Assembly: GCA_015056495.1 (NCBI GenBank) | Contig: SVGC01000030.1 | Span: 1 to 49,875, forward strand | Reading direction: 5' to 3' | From: Butyrivibrio sp. | GTDB lineage: Bacteria; Bacillota; Clostridia; Lachnospirales; Lachnospiraceae | DNA length: 49,875 bases | Shown here: positions 15,905-25,531 of the stretch, piece after piece | How positions within the stretch are numbered: the stretch's first letter is position 1 | Layout: each line of letters opens with the position of its first letter | Notes under the pieces: model-generated | Databases searched by the model: none | What the model saw: the letters and a program-made list of their open reading frames with translations, nothing else | Told to the model about the DNA's origin: nothing | Program-made: the position numbers and the translations under genes

Positions 15905-17710
15905 TTACTGAACTGGTCTTGTCTGTTCCTTAAGCCATTCAACGATTTCAGGCTCTTTAATAAGTGGAGCAACCTTTTCAAATACTGCTGCATGATAATC
16001 ATTAAGAGCTTTGATATCAGATTTTTCCATGTAACTTGTATCGATAGCTTCAAGATCAATAGGAGCATAAGTCAGCTGTTCAAAGTGCATGAACTGACCG
16101 TCGCTGTTATTTACACCTTCAACTACTTCAAGGATATTCTCTATTCTGATACCGTGGCTGTCTGCAATATATACACCAGGCTCATCTGATACGATCATGC
16201 CCTTTTCAAGCTGGTTGTCCTCCATGCCTTCTCTGAATGCCCATCTAATGTTGTGAGGGCCTTCATGAACATTGAGCATATAGCCGATACCATGACCTGT
16301 ACCACATTTGTAATCCATATCCATATTCCAGATAGGGCCTCTTGCAAGGATATCAAGGTTTCTGCCATAGCATCCGTGAAGGAATCTTGCATTGGCAAGA
16401 CGGAGCATACCCATACATACATGTGTATAGTGCTTTTTGATCTCATCGCTGATAGGTCCAAGTACCATAGTTCTTGTAACATCAGTAGTTCCGCCCATAT
16501 ATGTACCGCCTGAATCTACAAGGAGCATGCCTTCCGGATGGATCTCAGCATAGTCATCTTCTGTAGCTTCATAATGCATCATAGCTGCATTTGCCTTATA
16601 AGCACAGATTGTAGGGAATGAGAGCTCGATGTATCCCGGAAGCTCACTTCTCATCTTATCAAGGTGCATTGCAACGCTGTATTCGTTCATAGGGATCTTG
16701 CCAACATTGGTCTTTACCCAGTACATGAACTTAACAAGAGCTGCACTGTCTCTTAAGTATACTTCTCTTATATTCTTGATCTCTACATCATTTTTCATAG
16801 CTTTCATAAGTGTTGTAGGATCTTTTACATCAACTATGGTAGCTACATCTGAAAGTGTGCGGAATACTGTATAGTTAACATTTTTCTTGTCTATCATGAC
16901 CTGACCAGGGTTCTTAAGACCAGCGATGAAATCAACAACGCTGTGGTAGTCCCTGAGCTTGATATCATTAGCTTTGCAGTAATCTTCTACTTCTTTTGTT
17001 ACTTCTTCTTTCTGAACAAACAGATAGAATTCATCTTCTGTCATGTATGCGTATGAAAGTGCAACAGGGTTGCATTCAACGTCATTTCCACGGAGGTTGG
17101 TGAGCCACATGATGTCATCAAGCTTGCAGAGAAGGTGTGCCTGACACTTGTTCTCTTTCATCTTGGCTCTGACATCAGCAAGCTTGTCCTTGAAGCTCTT
17201 ACCACAGAGCTCGTCTGATAATACATACATATCATGGCAAGGAAGCTTTGGACGATCAGTCCATACGCCTTCAGCAAGATCCTGACCATATTTGATAGTT
17301 ACTTTCTTGTCTGAAAGAGCTTTTTCCATGGCAAGGCCGATCTGTGATGTGATAACACGGCCGTCAAAACCAAGTACCTGGCCCTCTTTCATATTTTCAA
17401 CAAGATATTCCTTTATTGTTGGAACACCTGCATCACCCATACGGAACATAGTGACACCGGTTCCCTCAATTTCTTTTGCACACTGGATAAAATATCTTCC
17501 ATCTGTCCATATTCCAGCCCAATCCTGAGAAACTACAAGAGTTCCGTTTGAGCCTGTAAATCCACAAAAATATTCTCTTACCTTAAAAAAGTCCGCAGCA
17601 TATTCTGAGTTATGAAAATCAGATGTTGGCATCATATAATAATCTATGCCGCTATTTTTCATGCTTTCACGGAGTCCGGCAAGTCTTTCCTTTATAACAA
17701 CATTTTCCAT
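15905..17710 (-). CDS. Xaa-Pro aminopeptidase, M24 family
   Basis: Aminopeptidase P removes N-terminal residues before proline in the cytosol. The 601-aa protein is the long three-domain form: two creatinase-like N-terminal domains (about 1-310) and an M24 pita-bread domain. Metal and catalytic motifs are clear: LLVDSGGTYMGGTTDVTRT (two Asp ligands), GHGIGYMLNVHEGPH (His), SDEPGVYIADSHGIRIEN (two Glu ligands). The ATG follows an AGGAGG ribosome site. No hairpin terminator was seen directly after the stop. The gene is probably monocistronic. Confidence 0.93.
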   Translation of the reverse strand: MENVVIKERLAGLRESMKNSGIDYYMMPTSDFHNSEYAADFFKVREYFCGFTGSNGTLVVSQDWAGIWTDGRYFIQCAKEIEGTGVTMFRMGDAGVPTIKEYLVENMKEGQVLGFDGRVITSQIGLAMEKALSDKKVTIKYGQDLAEGVWTDRPKLPCHDMYVLSDELCGKSFKDKLADVRAKMKENKCQAHLLCKLDDIMWLTNLRGNDVECNPVALSYAYMTEDEFYLFVQKEEVTKEVEDYCKANDIKLRDYHSVVDFIAGLKNPGQVMIDKKNVNYTVFRTLSDVATIVDVKDPTTLMKAMKNDVEIKNIREVYLRDSAALVKFMYWVKTNVGKIPMNEYSVAMHLDKMRSELPGYIELSFPTICAYKANAAMMHYEATEDDYAEIHPEGMLLVDSGGTYMGGTTDVTRTMVLGPISDEIKKHYTHVCMGMLRLANARFLHGCYGRNLDILARGPIWNMDMDYKCGTGHGIGYMLNVHEGPHNIRWAFREGMEDNQLEKGMIVSDEPGVYIADSHGIRIENILEVVEGVNNSDGQFMHFEQLTYAPIDLEAIDTSYMEKSDIKALNDYHAAVFEKVAPLIKEPEIVEWLKEQTRPVQ

Positions 17711-17983
17711 ATTGTCCTTACCTCCTGTTAGATACGAATAACATTATAATCTCATAGATAAAAAAAAACCATGTATTTCGAACATAAAAACTCTGAAAAT
17801 AAAAATAGAATTAAAAGAGCATAAAATTACTGATTTTACGTACTTTTTATCAACGTTTTGATATAGAATACAATTACAAAATTGCGATTATTATACAAGA
17901 TTTAATTTATTTTAAGGCAATTGTCCTATTCTGAAAGTATTGTCGTATAAACTGTAAAGAGCAGTCGAAAGGAGAATTTTGTA

Positions 17984-18676
17984 ATGAATAAGTTTTTTAA
18001 GATTATGGCAGGGTTGATGGCATCTCTATTTATACTCACTACTATTGCACCGCTGACAGTACACGCTGAGAGCCCACTCTACATCACAGAGAATGCTGTA
18101 ACTATCAAGCAGGGTGAAAACCACACAATTGGTCTTGAAGCTGTTAACTATGTAAGCTACTACATCGTAGGCAGCACAAGCAGCAGCACCTATGTCACAG
18201 TTCCAAGTACGCAGAATGGCGGAGAACTGACTGTATATGTTGGCAAAGATGAACAGGCCAACACTTTCCATGTATATATCTATCTGGATGGATGGGGAGG
18301 AACTTACGTAGACCTTGAAGTAAACGTAATGAAGGTATATAGCCCTATTGCAGCAGTAGATGCTACAGCTCCAACAACAATTGCTGTTCCTTATGCAGAT
18401 GGTACAAACGGAACTCTTTCACTTACAACAGAAAATAAGATCGGCATGTTTTATACAGCAGCCGGCACTGCAATGGCTTCTTTTTCAGTAAAAAATGATT
18501 CTGGCAAGCTGATGCAGCTCACACTTGGAAATGTTGTAACTAATGGCGCTAACTATATCACTGTTAAGACTCCTACAGCAGGAACTATCAATATCTCAGC
18601 TTCTGACAAGGCTGTTCTTCAGGCACAGGGAATCGCAGGATTATACTTAAACGGCAAATATGTTAACTGGCCATAA
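17984..18676 (+). CDS. Secreted protein of unknown function
   Basis: I do not recognise this 230-aa protein. It has a classical signal peptide (MNKFFKIMAGLMASLFILTTIAPLTVHA, cleavage after AHA-like VHA at about residue 28), so it is exported. The mature part is rich in Thr, Ser, Gly and Val with repeated beta-type stretches, few Cys, and no lipobox or sortase motif. Residues 35-115 (ITIKQGE-like start, VNYVSYYIVGS, VTVPSTQNGGELTVYVGK) look like an Ig-like beta domain. The second half may be another beta domain. The ribosome site GAAAGGAG precedes the ATG. It stands alone on the plus strand between minus-strand genes and is closed by the terminator at 18746. Confidence 0.75.
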   Translation: MNKFFKIMAGLMASLFILTTIAPLTVHAESPLYITENAVTIKQGENHTIGLEAVNYVSYYIVGSTSSSTYVTVPSTQNGGELTVYVGKDEQANTFHVYIYLDGWGGTYVDLEVNVMKVYSPIAAVDATAPTTIAVPYADGTNGTLSLTTENKIGMFYTAAGTAMASFSVKNDSGKLMQLTLGNVVTNGANYITVKTPTAGTINISASDKAVLQAQGIAGLYLNGKYVNWP

Positions 18677-18745
18677 ATCATAGATTTTTGGCACCTAGTA
18701 CATGGCTTCATATACGAGATCAGATCAGTAACTGATAGCATAACA

Positions 18746-18776
18746 AAGCCCGGACAAATCACTGTCCGGGCTTTTA
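18746..18776. terminator. Bidirectional terminator
   Basis: AAAGCCCGGACA and TGTCCGGGCTTTT pair around a short loop. It serves both the secreted-protein gene and the converging deoC. Confidence 0.85.
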
Positions 18777-18779
18777 TCA

Positions 18780-19433
18780 TTACATTTCTTTCATGATCAG
18801 TGGTGCAACTTTGGATGAACCGATTCTCTGGCATCCTGCTTCGATAAAGGCTTTAGCTTCTTCGATAGTGCTGATACCACCTGCTGCCTTGATCTTAACA
18901 TCAGGACCGATGTTCTTCTTGAAGAGTTCGATATCTTCAAGAGTAGCTCCGGCTGTTCCAAAACCTGTTGATGTCTTGATAAAATCAGCTCCTGTCTCTG
19001 TTACGATCTTGCAGAGTCTGATCTTCTCTTCTTCTGTAAGATAGCATGTCTCAATGATAACCTTTAATGTATGTCCGCCACATGCTTTACGGATTTCTTC
19101 AAGCTCGCTCTTTACTTCATCAAAACGACCTGTCTTAACATCACCGATGTTAACAACTGTATCGATTTCTGAAGCGCCGTCTTTAATAGCTTCTCTAGCT
19201 TCAACTACCTTGGCAGCTGTGCAGCTGTATCCAAGAGGGAAACCTATTACTGTACAGATCTTGAGATCACTGCCATATTTCTGGTGAACTCTGTCGATGT
19301 ATGTTGGAGGTATGCATACTGTAGCGCATCCAGCCTTTACTGCTTCATCGCAAAGTGCAGTAATGTCATCCCAAGTAGCAAATGCCTTGAGCTGAGTGTG
19401 ATCAATGTACTTTAAGATTTCTTTGTTTTCCAT
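18780..19433 (-). CDS. deoC: Deoxyribose-phosphate aldolase
   Basis: DeoC cleaves 2-deoxyribose 5-phosphate to glyceraldehyde 3-phosphate and acetaldehyde in deoxynucleoside breakdown. The 217-aa length is normal. The Schiff-base lysine is in ADFIKTSTGF, the proton-relay lysine in DVKIKAAGGI, and the conserved Asp in EIDTVVNIGDVKTG. No other deo gene is adjacent. The start MENKEILKYIDHTQLK is typical. Confidence 0.96.
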   Translation of the reverse strand: MENKEILKYIDHTQLKAFATWDDITALCDEAVKAGCATVCIPPTYIDRVHQKYGSDLKICTVIGFPLGYSCTAAKVVEAREAIKDGASEIDTVVNIGDVKTGRFDEVKSELEEIRKACGGHTLKVIIETCYLTEEEKIRLCKIVTETGADFIKTSTGFGTAGATLEDIELFKKNIGPDVKIKAAGGISTIEEAKAFIEAGCQRIGSSKVAPLIMKEM

Positions 19434-19517
19434 TCGTTAAACCTCTTCAATTTTTTCATAAAATGTTTTTTAACATGACTATTGTATAACTAATATTCAA
19501 AAATGCAAATCAAAAAA

Positions 19518-19595
19518 TTACCCCAGGAGAATGGTGGCAATGTGTCACTTTCTGATATTCAGAAAATGTCCCCTTGTCCCCGTCCCCTGGGGTCA
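19518..19595. repeat. Decayed palindrome related to 13743-13819
   Basis: The arm at 19567-19595 (TGTCCCCTTGTCCCCGTC then CCCTGGGGTCA) matches the arm of the palindrome at 13784-13819 with few changes. The partner arm at 19518-19548 is clearly related but degraded. A perfect small hairpin TTTCTGA-TAT-TCAGAAA (19549-19565) remains at the centre. It ends 6 bp from the stop of the citrate synthase gene, the same placement as the other copy. Confidence 0.75.
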
Positions 19596-19601
19596 AAAAA
19601 A

Positions 19602-20975
19602 TCATTTGCGATGTTTGATGTCTACGTATGGCTTTTGAGGTCCAACTGCCTTGTAAGCCGGACGGATGATCTTGCTGTTACCTGCCAGCTCTTCCATGCG
19701 GTGAGCGCTCCATCCAACTATCCTTGCCATGGCAAAAATAGGGGTATAGAGTTCTTCCGGAAGTCCAAGCATCCTGTAAACAAAGCCTGAATAAAAGTCC
19801 ACGTTTACACTAACGCCCTTATACATCTTGCGTTCATGAGCAATGATCTGTGGTGCCAACTCTTCGACTTTTTCATATAAAGCAAGTTCCTTGTCATAGC
19901 CTTTGGCCTTGGCCAGTTTTTCTACAAACCCTCTAAGAGCCTTGGCTCTAGGATCAGACTTGGAATAAATAGCATGACCTACACCATAGATTAGTCCTGC
20001 ATTATCAAAGGCTTCCTTGTTAAGAAGCTTTTTAAGATAATTTCCAACTTCTTCATCACTGGTCCAGTCTTTGACATTGGCCTCGATATCGTCAAACATG
20101 TGCACAACCTTGATATTGGCACCGCCGTGACGAGGTCCCTTGAGTGAACCGATGGCTGCTGCAATAACAGAATAGGTATCTGTCATACTTGAGGATACAA
20201 CATGAGTGGTAAAAGATGAGTTGTTACCACCTCCATGTTCCATATGCAGTATCAGACAGATGTCCAAGAGCTTGGCCTCAAGATCTGTATACTGACTGTC
20301 AGGACGAAGCAGATACAAAATATGCTCTGCTGTTGAAAGATTCCTCTTTGGAGGATGTATAACAAGGGAATTACCCTCGTGATAGTGGTTATAAGCCTGA
20401 TATCCGTATATTGATAATAATGGGAACAGACTGATGAGCTGCATGCTCTGACGAAGTACGTTTGGTAGCGATACATCATCTGCCCTGTCATCATAGGAAT
20501 ATAATGTCAGAACACTTCGTGAAAGAGTGTTCATCATGTCACGGCTTGGAGCCTTCATGATGATGTCTCTTACAAAACTGGTTGGAAGACTTCTGTAGAA
20601 AAACAGCTGCTTGGTAAAAGCCTTGAGCTGCTTTTTAGTTGGAAGCGCCCCAAACAAAAGAAGGTATGTGACTTCTTCAAAGCCAAATCTATCCTCTTCT
20701 GCAAGTCCTTTTATAATATCCTCTACATTATAGCCTCTATAATACAGACGACCATCTGCCGGAACAGTTTCACCATCAACTTCCTTGGTGGCAACTATCT
20801 CTGAAATACGGGTAAGTCCAGTAAGTACGCCTTTTCCGTTAAGGTCACGGAGACCTCTTTTAACATCAAATCTGGTAAAAAGTTCCGGATCGATATAATC
20901 CGTCTTTGAAATCATCTGGGCAAGTTCTTCTATCTCTGGTGTAATATCTGAATAAACGTTGATCTCTTCTGCCAT
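19602..20975 (-). CDS. gltA: Citrate synthase
   Basis: The enzyme condenses oxaloacetate and acetyl-CoA to citrate. The 457-aa protein carries the family motifs HMEHGGGNNSSF (His), SLKGPRHGGAN (His and oxaloacetate binding), YGVGHAIYSKSDPRA and FYSGFVYRMLG (Asp region near NVDFYSG). A non-conserved N-terminal 60 residues precede the core. AGGAGG lies just before the ATG. No aconitase or isocitrate dehydrogenase gene is adjacent; in such anaerobes a partial cycle usually serves glutamate synthesis. A methylcitrate synthase cannot be excluded by sequence alone. Confidence 0.92.
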   Translation of the reverse strand: MAEEINVYSDITPEIEELAQMISKTDYIDPELFTRFDVKRGLRDLNGKGVLTGLTRISEIVATKEVDGETVPADGRLYYRGYNVEDIIKGLAEEDRFGFEEVTYLLLFGALPTKKQLKAFTKQLFFYRSLPTSFVRDIIMKAPSRDMMNTLSRSVLTLYSYDDRADDVSLPNVLRQSMQLISLFPLLSIYGYQAYNHYHEGNSLVIHPPKRNLSTAEHILYLLRPDSQYTDLEAKLLDICLILHMEHGGGNNSSFTTHVVSSSMTDTYSVIAAAIGSLKGPRHGGANIKVVHMFDDIEANVKDWTSDEEVGNYLKKLLNKEAFDNAGLIYGVGHAIYSKSDPRAKALRGFVEKLAKAKGYDKELALYEKVEELAPQIIAHERKMYKGVSVNVDFYSGFVYRMLGLPEELYTPIFAMARIVGWSAHRMEELAGNSKIIRPAYKAVGPQKPYVDIKHRK

Positions 20976-21033
20976 GTATCCTCCTGCTCCTTGTCCACAA
21001 AGTTTCGGGTAAAAGGCTCTTTATCCACAATAA

Positions 21034-21369
21034 TTAGTAATATTTTGCCTTTCCCTGTTCAAATTTACGATTAGTAATAATGTAACCAACAAGCACTACC
21101 AGGTATAATCCGAGATGTACCAGAGTCAGGCCGTAAAGATCACAAAAGATGCCGATTGCAGCCATTATGACCATTGCTATACCTTGTCCAAGCAGTCTTG
21201 GATATGTGTATGCCTTGAGTCCCTCTTTATCTTTGATAGATCCCGGATGCATTGTAGCTGGTATTATCACTCCCGCCTTTAATACATCATTGGTCTTCAT
21301 ATTGATGGCGCAATAAATCATGTATGCGCCACCAAGAAAAATAGCCAGATCAAAAATATTGTTTGTCAT
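21034..21369 (-). CDS. Small membrane protein of unknown function
   Basis: This 111-aa protein is not recognised. It has three likely membrane segments: about residues 5-22 (DLAIFLGGAYMIYCAI), 58-78 (RLLGQGIAMVIMAAIGIFC) and 81-100 (LTLVHLGLYLVVLVGYIIT). A polar loop separates the first and second. The C-terminus is basic. It lies between thrC (88 nt upstream) and gltA (59 nt downstream) on the same strand, so cotranscription is plausible, but nothing ties it to either enzyme. Confidence 0.7.
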   Translation of the reverse strand: MTNNIFDLAIFLGGAYMIYCAINMKTNDVLKAGVIIPATMHPGSIKDKEGLKAYTYPRLLGQGIAMVIMAAIGIFCDLYGLTLVHLGLYLVVLVGYIITNRKFEQGKAKYY

Positions 21370-21456
21370 TTGTAATACCTTCTTGCATAACTAAATATTC
21401 TGGAATATAGATTCCATAATATAATTATATATCAAAAAATGAATTTCTGCTTTCCA

Positions 21457-22944
21457 TCAGATCTTAAGAAATGTCCTTACAGCCTTTTCCATCTCTGTCT
21501 TATCAACTACGATATCATGACGGATCTGGGCATCTCTGATAGATGTTACAGCTTCAGGGATTGCTGTCTTAGTGATCTCTGAGAGCTCATCTGCAAGCTG
21601 GAAGTCGTCTTTGGAAGCATCATCATGTCCGATTGCCTTCATAACGCTTCTTGTAAACTTATATGGGCTTGCTGTAGAAGCAATAACTGTAACAGTGTCG
21701 TCACGTGTTTCCTGAAGATATTTGTTGTAAACAGCGCTGGCAACAGCTGTATGTGTATCAATGATGTAACCTGTTTTTTCAAAGAGGTTCTTGATGGTAG
21801 CTGCTGTCTCTTCCTCTGATGCAAAATTGCCATAGAAGTCAGCAAGCTTTTTTCTCATATCATCAGTGATCTCATACTTACCGCTTTGTGACAGCTGTTT
21901 CATGTATTCTGCGTCAACCTTGCTGTCATCACCTGCAATGTGATAAATAAGTCTCTCAAGGTTGGAAGAAATGAGAATATCCATAGAAGGTGAGCTTGTA
22001 AGGACAAATTCTCTGTTTCTGTCGTATGTTCCGCTCTGGAAGAAGTCAAACAATACCTTGTTGGAGTTGGATGCGCAGATAAGCTTAGCAATCGGTACTC
22101 CCATCTGTTTTGCATAGTAAGCTGCAAGTATGTTACCGAAGTTACCTGTAGGAACTACAACATTGATCGGATCACCATCAGCAATCCTGCCTTCTCCAAG
22201 GAGTCTTGTATATGAGTAAACGTAGTAAACAATCTGAGGAACAAGTCTACCGATGTTGATGGAGTTAGCTGATGAGAACTGGTAGCCTGCTTCATCCATC
22301 TCTTTTGCAAGTGCAGGATCTGTAAAGAGTTTCTTAACTCCAGTCTGAGCATCATCAAAGTTGCCTTCAATACCGATAACACAGGTGTTGTCACCCTTCT
22401 GTGTGACCATCTGCTTTTCCTGGATAGGGCTTACGCCATGTTTTGGGTAAAAGACAATGATCTTGGTGCCAGGAACCTCTGCAAAGCCTGCGAGAGCAGC
22501 TTTTCCTGTATCACCGCTGGTAGCTGTAAGGATAACGATCTCATTTTTAGCATTATTCTTTTTAGCAGCTGTAGTCATCAGATAAGGTAAAATAGACAGT
22601 GCCATATCCTTAAATGCAATTGTTGCACCATGATACAACTCAAGGTAGAAAGCTTTGTCAGCTTCAGCCAGTGGTGCGATATCCTGAGTGTCAAATTTGC
22701 TGTCATAAGCGCTGTTAATGCAATACTCAAGTTCTTCTTTAGTATAGTCAGTCAAAAGAAGCTTCATAACTTCATATGCTGTCTGCTGATAATTCAGTTC
22801 TGAGATCTCTTTGAGTGATCTATCTAAATGAGGAATGTGGTCAGGTACAAATAAACCTCCATCTGGTGCAAGGCCTCTTAAAATAGCTTCTGATGCTTTG
22901 AACTTGCCCTCTGCTCCTCTTGTGCTTGAATACAATACTTCCAT
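21457..22944 (-). CDS. thrC: Threonine synthase
   Basis: ThrC converts O-phosphohomoserine to threonine with PLP. The 495-aa protein is the long (yeast/E. coli-like) class. It has the N-terminal YSSTRGAEGKF, the PLP lysine in HGATIAFKDMALS (about residue 115), TATSGDTGKAALAGF and VVPTGNFGNILAAYYAKQMG. The ATG is preceded by AGGAGGAG. The leader of about 130 nt can form short hairpins (TTTGGC/GCCAAA, ATGGT/ACCAT) but shows no T-box motif. Confidence 0.96.
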   Translation of the reverse strand: MEVLYSSTRGAEGKFKASEAILRGLAPDGGLFVPDHIPHLDRSLKEISELNYQQTAYEVMKLLLTDYTKEELEYCINSAYDSKFDTQDIAPLAEADKAFYLELYHGATIAFKDMALSILPYLMTTAAKKNNAKNEIVILTATSGDTGKAALAGFAEVPGTKIIVFYPKHGVSPIQEKQMVTQKGDNTCVIGIEGNFDDAQTGVKKLFTDPALAKEMDEAGYQFSSANSINIGRLVPQIVYYVYSYTRLLGEGRIADGDPINVVVPTGNFGNILAAYYAKQMGVPIAKLICASNSNKVLFDFFQSGTYDRNREFVLTSSPSMDILISSNLERLIYHIAGDDSKVDAEYMKQLSQSGKYEITDDMRKKLADFYGNFASEEETAATIKNLFEKTGYIIDTHTAVASAVYNKYLQETRDDTVTVIASTASPYKFTRSVMKAIGHDDASKDDFQLADELSEITKTAIPEAVTSIRDAQIRHDIVVDKTEMEKAVRTFLKI

Positions 22945-23186
22945 TTCTTTAACTCCTCCTATACTACTGTTTTATGTAAAATCGACTTTGGCTTTAACAC
23001 TACTCCAATTCACAGTGCCAAAGCGTAATGGTCGCAAAATACCATCGGTTTTTAGTTTATAATGTTCTGTTTTTGTGATAATATTAGTATATACCCTTTG
23101 GCAGAAGCCTTAAACTTATTTTTTAGAGTATAACATAGAATTTTTTATAAAGGAACTTTTTTTCTAAATCTGAAAAGAGGAACCGG

Positions 23187-23981
23187 ATGGCAAATAAATA
23201 TATAGGTGTCTACGAGACAACTTTAAAAGACGGCACCCTGTCCTACAGAGCGTCTATAGTATTCCTGAAAAAGCATATAGCTCTTGGCTCATTTAGCACT
23301 CCTAAAAAGGCTCACAAGGCCTATGAGCAGGCCAGCAAAATAGTTCGTGACCCTTCCTGGACATTATCACGATACCGAAAAGGAACCACTCTTCCCTTTG
23401 AAAAATGCGTTATTTTAGTGAATTTCAGAGATAATCGCATGTATATTCCTACGCCCATTTATCTTGAAAAAAAATTTTTCTACTATTACCTATCTCCTAC
23501 TATGATACTGAAATTTGATATTGATGACCTGTTCTATTATTCCATGCACAAGATCATGCAAAGGGGTTCGCATCTGTTTGTAGCTGACTATGGCAGCCAG
23601 ATCAGCATTCCTTCAAGGTATGGCATCAAGAGCTATGCTGTTAGGGGCAGGGATTATGATTTTGCAAATGGGGATCCCCACGATTACAGATATGATAATA
23701 TCATCATCTTAAACAGGTATAATGGAGTCCAGCAGATAACTGAGAAGGGCTTCATCAAGTACAAGGCTATCATCCATGTAAAAAGCAACTACGTGATAGG
23801 TAAGTATAACACGGAAAATGAAGCTGCAATCGCCTACAACAAGGCTGCTGATATCCTTATGAAAAAGGGTGTAGGGAAAAAATATACTCTGAATTACATT
23901 GAAGACCTGTCTCCGTCACAGTATGCAGATATCTACACCAGGATCAAACTTAGAAAAACAATTGATAAAATAAAAGTATAA
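23187..23981 (+). CDS. Double AP2-like domain protein with HNH-like remnant
   Basis: The 264-aa protein has two regions with the AP2/ERF pattern known from plant regulators and phage homing endonucleases: residues 5-53 (YIGVYE...YRASIVFLKKHIALGSF, then AHKAYEQAS) and 179-225 (NGVQQI...YKAIIHVKSNYVIGKYNT, then AAIAYNKAADIL). Between them, residues 155-176 (RDYDFANGDPHDYRYDNIII) resemble the D-G-N-x-x-D-N-R-x-x-N-L stretch of HNH-AP2 nucleases, but the catalytic His pair is not evident. It is therefore likely a DNA-binding protein derived from a mobile nuclease. The start follows AAAGAGGAA. It is monocistronic and ends at a strong terminator. No other phage gene is near. Confidence 0.75.
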   Translation: MANKYIGVYETTLKDGTLSYRASIVFLKKHIALGSFSTPKKAHKAYEQASKIVRDPSWTLSRYRKGTTLPFEKCVILVNFRDNRMYIPTPIYLEKKFFYYYLSPTMILKFDIDDLFYYSMHKIMQRGSHLFVADYGSQISIPSRYGIKSYAVRGRDYDFANGDPHDYRYDNIIILNRYNGVQQITEKGFIKYKAIIHVKSNYVIGKYNTENEAAIAYNKAADILMKKGVGKKYTLNYIEDLSPSQYADIYTRIKLRKTIDKIKV

Positions 23982-24028
23982 AAACCTTCCCGAATCTCAT
24001 TTTCAAAAGAGAATCGGGAAGGTTTTTA
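23982..24028. terminator. Bidirectional terminator between AP2 gene and rnfB
   Basis: AAACCTTCCCGAATCTC pairs with GAGAATCGGGAAGGTTT with one mismatch, with A and T runs at the two ends. Confidence 0.88.
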
Positions 24029-24053
24029 ATTCTTAGTTTTTTGTTTAAACTTT

Positions 24054-24878
24054 TTATGCCAGTTCCTGAGCTTCTGAATCATCACTTAAAAAAGCAATTG
24101 CTTTCTTAGGACACTTCTCTGCACAGAGACCACAGTGTGTGCACTTTTCCTGATCTATGTGAGCAACATTGTTCTCAACGGTGATAGCACCGACAGGACA
24201 CTGTTTTTCACATATATGGCAGGCAATACAGCCAGTCTTACAATATTTGTTAACGAGCTGTCCTTTATCCTGTGATTTACATTCAACAGCAACTGCAGCA
24301 TCGTAAGGTACCAGATCAATAAGGTGTCTAGGACAGATATCGATACACTTCTTACAAGCTTTACAGTTCTCTTTGTCTACTACTGCTATTCCATTAACTA
24401 TATGGATAGCATCAAACTGACATACTGATACGCAGCTTCCGCCGCCAAGACATCCGTATGTACAGGTCTTTGGACCACCGCCCGGAACCTGTGTTATAAC
24501 ACGGCAGTCCATAGCACCAACATATTCATATGTGCTTGTAGCCTTGTCACAATCACCCTGACAGTGTACGTTTGCTACCATTCGAGTTGCCTCGCCGCCT
24601 TCAACACCCATTATCTTGGATATTTCAGCTGCAACAGGTGGTCCGCCAACAGGACACTGGTTTACTTCTCCCTCACCCTTGGCTATAGCTGCTGCGCAGC
24701 CTGAACAACCAGGGAATCCGCATCCACCGCAGTTATTTCCAGGCAATGCTGCCAGAATAGCTGCTTCTTTTTCATCTACATCAACATGCAGTTTCATATC
24801 TGCAAAGCCCAGGATCAATCCTATTATGATACCGGAGCCAGCAACAACTGCAGTTGCAATTATTACACCAATAATCAT
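24054..24878 (-). CDS. rnfB: Rnf complex subunit B
   Basis: RnfB is the iron-sulfur subunit that takes electrons from reduced ferredoxin. The 274-aa protein has one N-terminal membrane segment (about residues 3-27), then the CGGCGFPGCSGCA domain with a distant Cys-Pro (NQCPVGG). Four ferredoxin-type cysteine groups follow: CLGGGSCVSVCQ, CKACKKCIDICPR, CIACHICEKQCPV and CTHCGLCAEKCPK. This multi-cluster form is that of clostridial Rnf. It is the last gene of the rnfCDGEAB unit, 68 nt after rnfA. Confidence 0.96.
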   Translation of the reverse strand: MIIGVIIATAVVAGSGIIIGLILGFADMKLHVDVDEKEAAILAALPGNNCGGCGFPGCSGCAAAIAKGEGEVNQCPVGGPPVAAEISKIMGVEGGEATRMVANVHCQGDCDKATSTYEYVGAMDCRVITQVPGGGPKTCTYGCLGGGSCVSVCQFDAIHIVNGIAVVDKENCKACKKCIDICPRHLIDLVPYDAAVAVECKSQDKGQLVNKYCKTGCIACHICEKQCPVGAITVENNVAHIDQEKCTHCGLCAEKCPKKAIAFLSDDSEAQELA

Positions 24879-24946
24879 ATTTGCTCCATTCTGCAGACTG
24901 TGGCTACCGTCTGCAACAATCTCTTCCTACCAATGATCTATTTTAT

Positions 24947-25531
24947 TTATCTTAATCCGGCAAAACCTGTAAATGCTATTGCCATAAGTCCTGCTGTAAT
25001 AAGTACGATAGGCATTCCTTTGAAAGGTTCAGGAATGTCATTGTAATAGATCTTTTCTCTGATGCCTGCAAGGATAACAATTGAAATAGTAAATCCGATC
25101 GCTGTTCCAAATCCGTTGATGATGCTCTGCAGAATGTTGTACTCATCCTGTACGTTGAGGAGTGCAACACCAAGAACTGCACAGTTAGTTGTGATCAGTG
25201 GAAGGTACACACCCAGTGATTTATAAAGAGATACCATATATTTCTTAAGTACCATCTCTACAAACTGTACCAGCATCGCAATGACCATGATGAAAACAAT
25301 GGTCTGCAGGAATGTAAGATCCAGTGGTGTAAGTATGAATTTATAAATAAGTCCACATACTGCTGAAGCAAGTGTTATAACGAAGGTTGCTGCAAGTCCC
25401 ATTCCAAGTGCAGTGTCTGTTTTCTTGGATACACCAAGGAAAGGACAAAGTCCCAGGAACTGGCTCAATACTACGTTATTTACAAGCGAAGCAGTGATCA
25501 TGATGCCAAGAAGTTGCATTATAGTATTCAT
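24947..25531 (-). CDS. rnfA: Rnf complex subunit A
   Basis: This 194-aa integral membrane subunit has six predicted helices and is paralogous to RnfE. Conserved stretches include [20 protein letters not shown] near the N-terminus and [15 protein letters not shown] near residue 110; each contains a Cys that in the family helps to hold an intramembrane cluster. It starts inside the last codons of rnfE (4-nt overlap), which suggests translational coupling. Confidence 0.96.
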   Translation of the reverse strand: MNTIMQLLGIMITASLVNNVVLSQFLGLCPFLGVSKKTDTALGMGLAATFVITLASAVCGLIYKFILTPLDLTFLQTIVFIMVIAMLVQFVEMVLKKYMVSLYKSLGVYLPLITTNCAVLGVALLNVQDEYNILQSIINGFGTAIGFTISIVILAGIREKIYYNDIPEPFKGMPIVLITAGLMAIAFTGFAGLR

